DNA of 64,000 bases from Astragalus membranaceus (lineage: Eukaryota > Streptophyta > Magnoliopsida > Fabales > Fabaceae): positions 43,248,916-43,312,915 of the forward strand of contig CM076847.1 in the NCBI GenBank assembly GCA_039519185.1, given 5' to 3'. The notes beneath the pieces are model-generated. The model was not told where the DNA came from. It was given only the letters and a program-made list of their open reading frames with translations, and searched no databases. The position numbers were made by a program, and so were the translations under genes. Positions 33,843 through 43,400 of the stretch are shown here, one piece after another. Each line of letters begins with the position of its first letter. The first letter of the stretch is position 1.

Positions 33843-34810
33843 TCACCAGTCATCAGATCCACCAACCATGTTGATTTCAGTAATCATAGCAGTAAACTGG
33901 TGCTCTTCAGTCAGGTTAGCCTGCGGAGCAGGATTGGGCCCATTCCTACACTTGCATGCCATATGACCTGGTCTTCCACACTTGTAACAAAGGAATGGAA
34001 GAGCAGCTTCATTCTTTGGTTGTGGTGGTGGCTGAGGTTTGGCATTTGGGGACTTTGGAGTGTTCCCATTCTTGTGGTTGCGGTTCTTTTGAATCTGATT
34101 AAGGTTCTGATTCTTGAAATGTTTGCCAGTTGGCTTCAGAACCGCTCCTGGTCTCTTGTTCGAAACAAACAAGATTTCATCATTCTGATCTTGCTTCCGA
34201 GATTCCTCCTCAATCCGGAGTCAGGTAATCAAACTTTCCAAAGAAAACTCTTTGGTCTTGTGCCTGAGAGAATTTTTGAAATCCTTCCAGGCAGGAGGAA
34301 GTTTGTCAATAATAACAGCTACTTGAAATTGTTCATCTAAGGCCATGCCTTCAGAGACAATTTCATGAGCTATTTTCTGTATCTCATGTGACTGAGTCTC
34401 TACAGATTTATCATCTGTCATCTTGAAGTTGAGGTAGCGGCTCACAGCATATTTTTTAGTGCCCGCTTCCTCAGTGTCATACTTCTTTTTCAGAGCATTC
34501 CAGACCTCTTTAGCGGACTTGCAAGAGCTGTAATAATCATAAAGATCATCACTCAGTCCATTAAGAATGAAGTTCTTACAGAGGTAGTCATTGTCGTTCC
34601 AAAGCAATATCTCTTTGGCTGTTTTAGTCTGATCTTCCTGTTCGGCTGTTTCGTCGACTACTGGAATCTCATCGGTCAAGACATTTGCAACTTTTTTCAT
34701 AGTTAAGAAAAATTGCATCTTTTGTTGCCAACGCTTGAAGTGGATCCCTCAAACCGAAATGGTTTGTTGAAGTCGGAAACAGTGGGACCAGTAATCTCTT
34801 CGGTAGTCAT
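33843..34810 (-). pseudogene. Ty1/copia gag (UBN2-type) with zinc knuckle
   Basis: Capsid-type protein of the copia element. The start ATG is probably 34810-34808, just inside the LTR. It reads MTTEEITGPTVSDFNKPF, then a one-base shift near 34745, then QFFLTMKKVANVL, NGLSDDLYDYY, EVWNALKKKYD, KLPPAWKDFKNSL, LRIEEESRKQ, and a CCHC knuckle CYKCGRPGHMACKC (about 33990-33950). Breaks: TGA at 34223-34221 (a CGA-to-TGA type change before LRIEEE) and TGA at 34 codons after the knuckle (33845-33843, TGG to TGA). Confidence 0.9.
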
Positions 34811-34834
34811 GGTTGAAAAGAACCATCTTAAAAT

Positions 34835-34978
34835 TGTTTTAACAGTGTTTTCGAAATTACTGGGATGAGTCGCGGACTAGGTCGCTCTCTTTAAGACGTT
34901 TCGTGGCACTCTTCAAGTGCTTAGTCTAAGCAATGTGGGACTTGGAAAATTCTTTAAATTCACACCAATGTTCCAACA
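34835..34978 (-). mobile_element. Ty1/copia 5' LTR, internally deleted
   Basis: Only 144 bp against 728 in the partner. Both ends match the complete LTR. The middle, including the TATA box and the GC-rich block, is missing between two copies of GCACT that occur at the corresponding sites in the complete LTR (GTGGCACT and TAAGCACT). It is flanked on the right by GGATC. Confidence 0.85.
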
Positions 34979-35930
34979 GGATCAGCAACCTCTGTGATGG
35001 TAATTGGTTGCTTGGACTACCTCCTGCCTTTAGTGACTACCGACCGTGAACCTCTTTCGAAACGACTCGAAGAGGCAAGAAGGAATACTGCCTCTAAACC
35101 ATTCCAGTTGTTTTAGAGAAAACAACATGCACAAGTGAAACCATGCCTATCGATAGGTTGGGGGCTGAACTCGTCACAAACCTTATTAATCCTGTTCTTG
35201 GCATTTTGGAAACAAAGGGGCTTGTAGTTGATAACCTCGGAATGGAGATTTTGAGTTGTCCTAAGATGAATATTGGGACACAAAGCTCTCATGGTACCTC
35301 GCCTTTAAAGGATGCCACTGGAAAAGATCCTGAAGTTACTTCAGCTTTTGAATATGATTTTGAAACCCTTATTTTGAAGTTTCTCGAGGATCCTACTGGC
35401 ACGGTGTAGAATTTTCTTTCCAAAATCTCAACTCCTTCTCATTCTTCTGCTCCTGAGCCTGATGTCCCAATTGCTGCTGCTGTTTTCTTGGTCAAACTTC
35501 AACAACAGCTACACATTGCCAACTGGTTGAAAATCCAGCTGGCTGAAAGTATTGCCAACCAGGACTTTTGAAGAAGCGGTAAGAATATCAAATCCAGCTG
35601 GCTGAAAATATTGCCAACCATATTAATCGATTTCGTGATATTTCTGTTGAGTCGGCTAATGATAAGATAGCCAACGAAAAGGAGGAGCTGAGCATGCTTC
35701 GGGCCAACTCTCGCATTCAAGAGCTTGAAGAAGTGCTTTGAAAGACCATTTCTGACTGAGACCTTATTCTGAACAACATTTCAGAACGGAAGATTAGGAT
35801 TAAAGAAAATGGGGAATCCATAGCTAAAGAGGCGCCATTGTTGTTACATGACCAAAAGAGACTGTTCACAACAGAAAGTGATGTTGTTAAGGCACGTGTT
35901 GCCTTCAAGGAGTAGAATAGGAAGTATCAA
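34979..35930 (+). pseudogene. Plant mobile domain ORF, 3' part after the copia insertion
   Basis: Continuation of the ORF at 10515-12734. Open pieces include 35143-35409 (MPIDRLGAELVTNLINPVL … FEYDFETLILKFLEDP), then an acidic/leucine-rich stretch of coiled-coil character (KLQQQLHIANWLKIQLAE, RANSRIQELEEVL), with stops near 35409, 35570 and 35740. The segment AAATCCAGCTGGCTGAAA is duplicated about 60 bp apart (35529 and 35589). I see no catalytic motif. The last ~100 bp (35940-36030) before the opposing pol is non-coding and AT-rich. Confidence 0.5.
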
Positions 35931-36029
35931 GCTTTTAGAGAAATCCCCCTTTCTAATTGTTTTGTATTAGTCACTTGAATTTATGGCATTTCTAGCACTT
36001 GTACAAGGAATTTAAACAATCATTCCCAT

Positions 36030-38215
36030 TTTATTTTTGATTCGTGTAGGCTTGGTTTGTATTTCTTTAAGTATCTCCCGTTGATAGATAGCGTTTTACC
36101 TCTACCATCGATTTCTCGAATCATATAGGCATTGTTTCAAAACATTTTCTCAACAACGAATGGTCCTTCCCAATTCGGAGACCACTTACCTAAGATTCGA
36201 GACTTAGTATCCATAGGCAAGATTGTTTTCTAAACCAAATCTCCCACTTGAAAGCTTTTTCTTTTCACTCTTCTGTTGTAAAAGCGATTTACTCTTTCCT
36301 TCTGTCTAATAATGTTGTCTAATGTTGTAAGCCTTTCCTCATCTAGATCATTAAGCTGCTCGAACATAAGGTTCCAAAAAAATCCTCTGCAGGCAAGTCA
36401 TTTTGCCTCTGAATTCTTAAATATTAAAGATTAATTTCTACAGGCAATACAACATCTTGATCATAGACCAACTTGAAGGGAGTAGTACCTGTTTCTCCTT
36501 TAGGGGAATTTCTTAAGGCCCTACAAAACTTGACTAAGAGTTCGAAGCCAACTCTTAGGCTTTTGCTTTGTATGTTTGCTTATTAAATCAATTAAATTTT
36601 TTTTTGAAGCCGCAACTTGGCCGTTTGTTTGGGCGTAATAAGGTGTAGATGTCACCAGCTCTATGTTTCGCGACTCAGCATATTTCTGCATTTTGACTCC
36701 AATGAACATTGATCCCTTATCGGTAGTCAATGTTTGAGGGATTCCAAATCTACAAACAATGTTATCCTCACTAAAATTTATAACATCAACTTGATCCACA
36801 TTTCTAAGAGGTACTGCCTCTACCCGTTTTGAAAAATAATCAATGGCCACTAAGATATATTGATGACCATTCGAGGAAACAAGACTAACTTGACCTATCG
36901 GGTCTCGAGACCAACCACGAAAAGGCCATGGGTCAATAATAGAGTGCACTTCATCTGCTGGAACATGTTGGATAGGGGCATGTTTCTGACATTGCTCACA
37001 TCCTTTCGAAAAGGTAAAACAATCTTTCATCATTGTAGGTCAGAATATATTTTGCCGCTTCAAAACCCATTTCATTTTCTCTGCAGCTTGATGGGCTCCA
37101 CATATCCCTTCATGTACTTTTTCTAGGGCAGTATAGGCTTCATGATCACGAAACACCTTGCCAGAATACCATCGGAAAGTTGCTTATACAACACGCCTCC
37201 TAAAATTGTATAGAACATGGCTCTATACTTCAATTTTCTATCATGATTCGAGGATGGATTCTGAAGATAATTCACTATTACTTTTTGCCAATCATCTTAT
37301 TCAATATCATCGATATGGCAAACCTCGAAGTGACATTCTGCAATAGGTCTTCTAATTTCAATAATTTTTTGCAAACTTTTACATAAGACCTTATATCCAG
37401 AACCAGTTTGAGCCAGTTCATTGGCTTGGAAATTTTAAACCCTTGGAATATATTCTAATTCAACTTCTTCGAATTTATCAATTAAAGCTTTGGCTAAATT
37501 AAAATATTTCATTAAAGTAGGGCTTTCACATTTGTATTCTCCCGTTAACTGATTAATTACTAAAAGTGAATCACCCCGGATTAAAATCTTCCGAGCCCTA
37601 AATTCCAAGAGTAGTTCGAGATCTGCTATAATCTCCTCGTATTCAGCTTCATTATTCAAACAGTTGGTCTTCAATTGATATAGAAATTTTGTAGGACAAC
37701 CATCGGGGAAACAATCATTAAACCAATACCACTACTTTTGGCATGGCAAGAGCCATCGAATTATAATTTTCATGTATGCATGTCAACATAGTTTTGGTCT
37801 AAAAGCTTCTATCTTTCAAAAGTGTAATTAGCTTAGACATCAGGAATTACTTGCCCTATCATGGCTTTAAGAGGAACATAAGTCAAAGAGAACTCTGTTA
37901 ATGCTAATGTCCACTTGCCTATTCGAGAATGCAAAATAGGTTTGGTAAACGTGCTTTATTACATCGAAATTGGAAGTTACAAAGACCACATGAGGTTTCA
38001 AATAATATTTCAATTTAGTATAAGAGAAATATAAGGCCAAACATAACTTCTCGATAGCATTATATCTAGTTTCAGCATCTATTAGAGTCCTACTTAGATA
38101 GTAAATAGCCCTTTCGTGGCCATCTTGATTTTCCTGAGTAAGCAAGCTCCCAATTGTCTCATCCGAAGTTGAGATGTAAAGCTTCAAGGGTCTTCCTCTA
38201 ATTGGAGGCATCATG
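36030..38215 (-). pseudogene. Tat-lineage Ty3/gypsy pol: RT-RNase H end, second RNase H, integrase
   Basis: In minus order. The RNase H attached to RT is at 38214-37867 (LKLYISTSDETIGSLL, AIYYLSRTLIDAETRYNAIE, LKYYLKPHVV). The additional RNase H is at 37674-37435 (NNEAEYEEIIADLELL, IRGDSLLVINQLTGEY). The integrase is at 37033-36521, with zinc residues in GCEQCQKHAP, first Asp in LVAIDYFSKR and second Asp in TTDKGSMF, but NGQVAASKKN where the family has a glutamate after NGQV, so the catalytic triad is broken. An integrase C-terminus is at about 36180-36040 (EGPFVVEKM, AYMIREIDG, INGRYLKKYKP). Several stops separate the blocks. RT, protease and gag are absent: the 5' side is cut at 38224 by an LTR. 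Double RNase H is a Tat hallmark. Confidence 0.85.
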
Positions 38216-39319
38216 ATAGGCGGTGTAGCGACCGAAAAATCCAGGTAAGGATTCTTCGAAGTTTACAATGAAGTCGCCACCAATATTTATTTTTAGGGAA
38301 AACATTGAAAAAACATTTAAGATGGATAAGGGGGTTTTGCGGACTAGGTTTAGGCTCGGGAGTCGTTTATGCGTAGGGAATGTATTAGCACCCCACGACA
38401 TCCTTCCTAAGGAAGGCTACCTTTTAACTAAAAGTGTAAAAATTATTAATTCAAAAATATGTGTATTTTACCCTTATTTATAATTAAAAAAAGACTTGAT
38501 AAATAGTTAGTAATTTTTTGTACTTTTGGTGAAATAGGAGAGAAATAAATTAAAAGAAAAAAAAATTTATTAATGCACTTGACAGTGGTGGGCCCCCTCT
38601 GCTCCTACGTATCTCCTGGTAGAGAATCAAAGGCTACGTAGTTCTTGGGTAGAAAATATTTGTGTGTTGGAGTTTTTTTATTAATATTTTGATAAAGAAT
38701 GATTTTTGATGAGGAGTAAAAATGTATAAGGAAAAATAAATACAAAAAACAGAGTAGGTTGCAAAACAGTGATTCGAGGGGTGCAGTTAGCAGTGGGATT
38801 GTTGTATTACTAAAAAAGAGGGGGTGCGACTATCAGTAGCAGCCCAGTTCACGTTTTATGGACTTTTAAATGGATCTCCAAATTCAGGGCTTTGTGCAGG
38901 GGGCTGTATGAACTTAAACACAGAGGTGCATGTGTGAATCTGATGTTTTTATCTTATTTTTAGATTAAAACAGAAAATAGAGAAAAGGAGAGTGGGAAGC
39001 GGCCGGAGGGAACAACCACGGTGGTGCGAAATACATGCATCTAAAAATACATTAAGGAGACTAGGGGAACCAACCTTGTTTTCCAGCTTCTGCAAGTTCT
39101 TTTCTTTTGATTGCTTCTACTCCTCCCGCCACTAGGCAACTCTTAAGATTTATAGTGGTGAATGATGTGGTTTTTGGAGAGGAGTGGGCATCGAGGTTAC
39201 GATCGCCCTTTCCAAAATTGTATTTTATTCTTTGCTCTCTGTTGATTTTTTTTGTCCTCCTATTTTGTGTTGATTTACTCTGTTTTTATAGGTGAAGCGT
39301 TATGTGTGTGTACTTGTTG

Positions 39320-39404
39320 GGCAAGTAGACTTGTTAGGCAAGCAAACTTGCTAGGCAAGTAAACTTGTTGGGCAAGTAGACTTGCTGGGAAAGCAGACTT
39401 GCTG
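39320..39404 (+). repeat. 17-bp minisatellite
   Basis: Five copies of a 17-bp unit of the type GGCAAGTAGACTTGTTA, with changes such as AAGCAAAC and GGAAAGCAG. The unit is itself partly palindromic (CAAGT…ACTTG). Confidence 0.92.
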
Positions 39405-39415
39405 GGCTGAAGACT

Positions 39416-39530
39416 TTTTTTTTGATAAGAAATGTTAGTGGGGGTGGGGGAATGAACCTGGGACCTCCTTCTTGCACTCTTTTGGTGCACTCCTTCGATA
39501 TCCCTTAGCTCGCCAACTGAGCTACCTACT
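39416..39530 (-). mobile_element. tRNA-derived SINE
   Basis: On the minus strand the ~115-bp body starts AGTAGGTAGCTCAGTTGG, an RNA polymerase III A box (TAGCTCAGTTGGCGAGC). It has a B box about 50 bp on (GGTCCCAGGTTCATTCCC, compare GGTTCRANNCC) and ends in an A-run (TTATCAAAAAAAAA). The duplication TGGGCTGAAGACT (13 bp, perfect) flanks it at 39403-39415 and 39531-39543. Polymerase III boxes, 3' A-tail and long target duplication together identify a SINE moved by LINE machinery. It is not a tRNA gene, since no anticodon arm or cloverleaf can be closed. Confidence 0.85.
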
Positions 39531-40304
39531 TGGGCTGAAGACTGGTTTGAGCAGAAGGTTAATGCTACTAACACCCCCCCTTTTGTGATTTATATTTTTG
39601 TTTTGATTTTCAGGTAATTTGAACACTACAAGTAAAATTGGACTTTTTTGCGGGCAAAATCCGCCGGAAAAGCCAAAAATCCGCCAAAAATTTCGACTTT
39701 TCGGCGAATTTTTTTCCCTGGTAGCCAGCTCGCAGGAAACGGATTCCGGCGGATTTTCTGTTTAACGCCCAAATAATTTAATTATTTATCTAATTAAATT
39801 ATTTAGGTATTTTATTAGTATAGTCATATTTAATAATTAATAAAATGATGTTTTATTTAAATTAGGGAGTGGTGTTTAGTAATTAGCTGAGTAGTAGACG
39901 GGGGCCCGTGATCCAAGAGCCCAAGGCATAGGCGCATGAGTGAGAGCCTAGCTAGGGTTTTGGGAGCATTTGCGCATTGTTGGAAAAAAAGAAAAGAAAA
40001 GAGAGAATTGTGAAGAGAGGAGAAGAGAGGGACGACGCACCAAGGAGAAAGGAGAGGAGCTTGTTGCGGTGGTTCTTTGGAGTCTTCGTACGAGAGGATC
40101 ACGTATTCGGCAAACCTAAGGTAAGGGTGGGTTCTACTTTATAATAGGGTGTATGATGGGGGTTATATGGGAGATAGGACCTATGATGCCTCTTTGATCT
40201 TGTTGATGTTGATTTAGTGATGTTTTGAATGTACTCATGTTGATTGATCATGGTGAAACCTTGGTGTTTGGTGTTTGGTGCGAATTGGTGTTGTTGTTGG
40301 GTTG

Positions 40305-40845
40305 CTGGAAACGGCACCCTGCCCCGTGTCTGTGTTGTGTTTGTTTCCTGCTAGAGGCGCCCTGTTGCTGGGGGCCAAGCCAGTGATGCGTATGTTGCTG
40401 ATTTTGGCGCCCTAGGCGCCCAGTCATGATGTCCTATTGTTGTTGTTGGAAGTGGCGCCCTAGGCGCCCAGTGATGCTGTCCTTGTTGCTGGAGTTGGCG
40501 CCGTAGGCGCCCAGTGTGGTCTGGTGCGTGTCTGTGTTGCTGTGAAGGGCGCCCTAGGCGCCCAGTGATGTCCCATGTTCTGCTGCTGCTGTTTGCCTGC
40601 CTGTGTTGCTGATGTCCTCGGCGCCCTGTTGCTGGGCGCCAAGTCTAGTGTTGCCTCTGTTGTGCTAGGCGCCTTGCTCTGGGCGCCATGTCTGATTTTG
40701 TTGCTGCTGTGCTAGGCGCCCTGCCCCTGGGCGCCATGTCTGGTTGTGTCACTGTTGCACTGGGCGCCCTGTTGTTGGGCGCCAGTTTCTGTTGTCGTTT
40801 TGCCTGCTAGGCGCCCTGTTGCTGGGCGCCAGTTTCTGTCTTGTT
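40305..40845 (+). repeat. GGCGCC palindrome array in the 5' LTR
   Basis: Many hairpin-like units in which GGCGCCCTG and CTGGGCGCC flank a loop of about 4-6 bp (GGCGCCCTGTTGCTGGGCGCC type, 21 bp), or the two half-sites fuse as GGCGCCCTAGGCGCCCAGTG. They are separated by TGTTGCTG-rich spacers of about 20-40 bp. Confidence 0.9.
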
Positions 40846-40873
40846 GCTGTTGCTGTTTTTCTGAAAATTCACC

Positions 40874-41098
40874 GTTGCTGTCACAGTGAACAAAATGTTG
40901 CTGTTTTTCACAAATAATGTTGCTGTCACAGTGGATAAAATATTGCTGTTTTTCACAAATAATGTTGCTGTCACAGTGAACAAAATGTTGTTGTTTTTCA
41001 CGATTAATGTTGCTGTCACGGTGAACAAAATGTTGCTGTTTTTCACAAATAATGTTGCTGTCACGGTGAACAAAATGTTGCTGTTTTATTTCTAAAAG
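40874..41098 (+). repeat. 45-bp tandem repeats in the 5' LTR
   Basis: Units starting GTTGCTGTCACAGTGAACAA and ending TTTTTCACAAATAAT occur at 40874, 40919, 40964, 41009 and 41054. Related GTTGCTGTTTTGCTGGAAAA units continue to about 41300. These produce open frames on both strands with no biological meaning. Confidence 0.9.
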
Positions 41099-42318
41099 TG
41101 ATGTTGCTGTTTTTCTGAAAATTTACTGTTGCTGTCACATTTTTATGTTGCTGTTTTGCTGGAAAATCACTGTTGCTGTCACCATTTTCGTGTTGCTGTT
41201 TTGCTGGAAAATCACCGTTGCTGTCACCAAATCCATGTTGCTGTTTTTACGAAAATTCACTGCTGCTGTTTCCATTTTAAGTTGCTGTTTTTAAAAGCTA
41301 TTGTCGCTGTTTATTGTAAGTTGGTATTGTTCCTGGTGTCGTAAATTGTCGTTGTCCCTGGTGTTGTAAAATTGTTGTTGTCATTGATGTTGTAAATTTA
41401 TTGGTGTCTTTGGTGTCGGTGGTCGTTGGTCAAGTTGTTAGACTGTCCTATAGGTGTAGGTGTATTGGTGATGATTGGTGCTATTGGTGATGGTATAACA
41501 GGTGATGTGCCTATTTTATGGTCTAAGGTGAACAGGTGATGGGTCTATGACCATTTATTGATGTTGGTGCTGATTGTGTCACATAGATGACTGTTGTTGT
41601 TGATTGACTTTGGTGTGTTGTTCATGGTGTCGCATACATTTCATATGCATTATATTTTGGTGATGAAGGCTTCGGCCTTGGAGCTATAGGCGATGATGGT
41701 GATGCTCATACAGGTGGTGATGCCCTTATTGGCTACGTTATTGGTGATGATTGGTACCACACGCATATGCCCGTTGGTGTGGGTTGCATCTCATACACTT
41801 ACTCATGATGTTGGTGATAAACCTTAGTGATATGTAATTTGATGTTGTTGTGAAGCGGTTGATATAGTTGTCATAATTCTAGCATATTGCCTATCATATA
41901 TGCTATTATAAAGTAGATATCTCACCCCTTCTGTTTGAATGTTACCCCTATGCTGGTAACGTGTAGGTGATTGCGAGTGAAGGCATGTCCACCTTCGCTA
42001 GTAGAGTCGGTGTCGTCGCTCTGATACGTAGCACTCGGGGGGATGAACGCTAGGCTTTATTAGTGTCTCTATTGTTCTAATTTTTGAAGTTGTATAGTGA
42101 TGTTAAATTTTTTGTTGAACCCTTTATTTTTATTTTTATTCCGCTGCATGGTGATGGAGTTACTATTATATGTCGTACTATTTAATGGTAAATTTTATTA
42201 TTGGTGTGTGATGTTTAACGGTGTAAGTGTAGCATCCCTTGTGGGTGTAGTGAATAATGTTTTTGAAAACTCTGATTTTTGTCAAAATTTTCCGGGTAGA
42301 AAAGGGGTGTTACATTAG

Positions 42319-42330
42319 TGGTATCAGAGC
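42319..42330 (+). other. Primer binding site, initiator tRNA-Met
   Basis: TGGTATCAGAGC, four bases after the 5' LTR end. This is the standard complement of the plant initiator tRNA-Met 3' end. Confidence 0.95.
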
Positions 42331-42433
42331 AGTTTCGGTCTGTCCGGCCAAGTTGTCAAGTTAGTGTGTCATTGACGATCAAGTATTGTCATTTATTTCT
42401 CACTGTTGCTTATGATTGTAGTGATTAATTGAG

Positions 42434-43400
42434 ATGGCTGGAAGGAACGATGTTGCTATTGCTGCTGCATTGGCTGCTATGGCTCAGGCCGTGGAGGGTC
42501 AGCAGAATGCTGGTGAGAATGCTGGGTCTCGGAGTTTGGCTACCTTTCAGAGAGAAAATCCACCTACCTTCAAGGGCAAGTATGATCCCGATGGGGCTTT
42601 GTCTTGGTTGAAAGAGATGGAGAGGATCTTTCGGGTGATGGACTGCACTCCGGCACAGAAGGTCCGTTATGGTACGCATATGCTGGCAGAGGAGGCCGAT
42701 TACTGGTGGTTAGAGGCTAGGCAGAGATTGGAGACTGCAAATGAAGAGATCACTTGGGCCGTGTTCCGCAGGGAGTTTATGAGAAAATACTATCCGGAGG
42801 ATGTCCGAGGTAAGAAAGAGATTGAGTTCCTGGAGCTGAAGCAAGGGAATATGTCTGTGACTGAGTATGCTGCTAAGTTCGTGGAACTAGCAAAGTTTTA
42901 TCCGCATTACAGTGAGGCTACTGCTGAGTTTTCCAAGTGCATTAAGTTTGAGAATGGGCTGCGTCCTGAGATTAAGAAGGCGATTGGTTATCAGAAGATT
43001 CGTGTTTCTCCGACCTGATTGATAGCTGCAGAATTTATGAGGAAGACAACAATGCTCACTACAAGATTATGAATGAGAAGAGGAGAAAATTTCAGAGTCG
43101 TGGTAAACCGTATGATGTTCCTGCTGGTAAGGGTAAGCAGAAAGCTGCTGTTGGCAAGAAGACTAGTGGGGGAGATGCTCCTGCTAGCATTGTATGTTAC
43201 AAATGTGGCAAAGCTGGTCACAAGAGTAACGTCTGCAAGGCTGAAGTGAAGAAGTGTTACCGTTGTGGTAAGGAGGGTCATGTGGTGGCTGAGTGTGAAC
43301 GTAAGGAGGTGGTCTGCTACAACTGTGGTGAAGGAGGGCACATTAGTACTCAGTGTCTGAAACCGAAGAAAGAAAGGTCCAGTGGAAAAGTGTTCGCTTT
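42434..43400 (+). pseudogene. Chromovirus gag with three CCHC zinc knuckles
   Basis: Starts ATGGCTGGAAGGAACGATG 104 bp after the primer site. The capsid region reads FKGKYDPDGALSWLKEMERI, WAVFRREFMRKYYPEDVRGK, FLELKQGNMSVTEYAAKF, and then stops with TGA near 43016. A frame change at about 43010 restores the downstream frame (IYEEDNNAHYKIMNEKRR). The nucleocapsid has three knuckles, CYKCGKAGHKSNVC, CYRCGKEGHVVAEC and CYNCGEGGHISTQC (43195-43360). Three tandem knuckles are more than the one found in many plant gags. Gag and pol are probably one polyprotein. Confidence 0.9.

Larger units (their letters stand above)
38224..39623 (-). mobile_element. Truncated LTR of a Tat/Ogre-type element related to the non-coding element
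   Basis: Begins TGTAGCGACCGAAAAATCC on the plus strand, matching the ends of the LTRs at 19025 and 29545. It shares their first ~450 bp in order (TTTAGGCTCGGGAGTCGTTT, GGAAGGCTACCTTTTAACTA, CTCCTACGTATCTCCTGGTA), then diverges. It reads minus. The far end (GGGTATGACA) is not found before the CACTA element starts at 39624, nor after it in the window, so the LTR is either interrupted and lost or truncated. It carries a 17-bp minisatellite and a SINE. Confidence 0.75.
39759..42314 (+). mobile_element. 5' LTR of the chromovirus
   Basis: 2556 bp, ending GGGGTGTTACA. It contains a GGCGCC palindrome array, 45-bp tandem repeats and a TG-rich tract. It is highly similar to 46814-49374, with scattered differences, for example GGCACCCTGCCCCGTGTC here against GGCGCCCTGCCCCTGGGCGC there. 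Confidence 0.92.

Noticed and set aside
33744..34340. 198-codon plus-strand frame over the copia gag
   Set aside because: It is antisense to a clearly recognisable gag/protease region, with no features of its own.
39440..39530. Possible tRNA gene on the minus strand (TAGCTCAGTTGG and GGTTCATTCCC)
   Set aside because: No anticodon arm or acceptor stem can be closed, and the A-run plus 13-bp duplication show a SINE.
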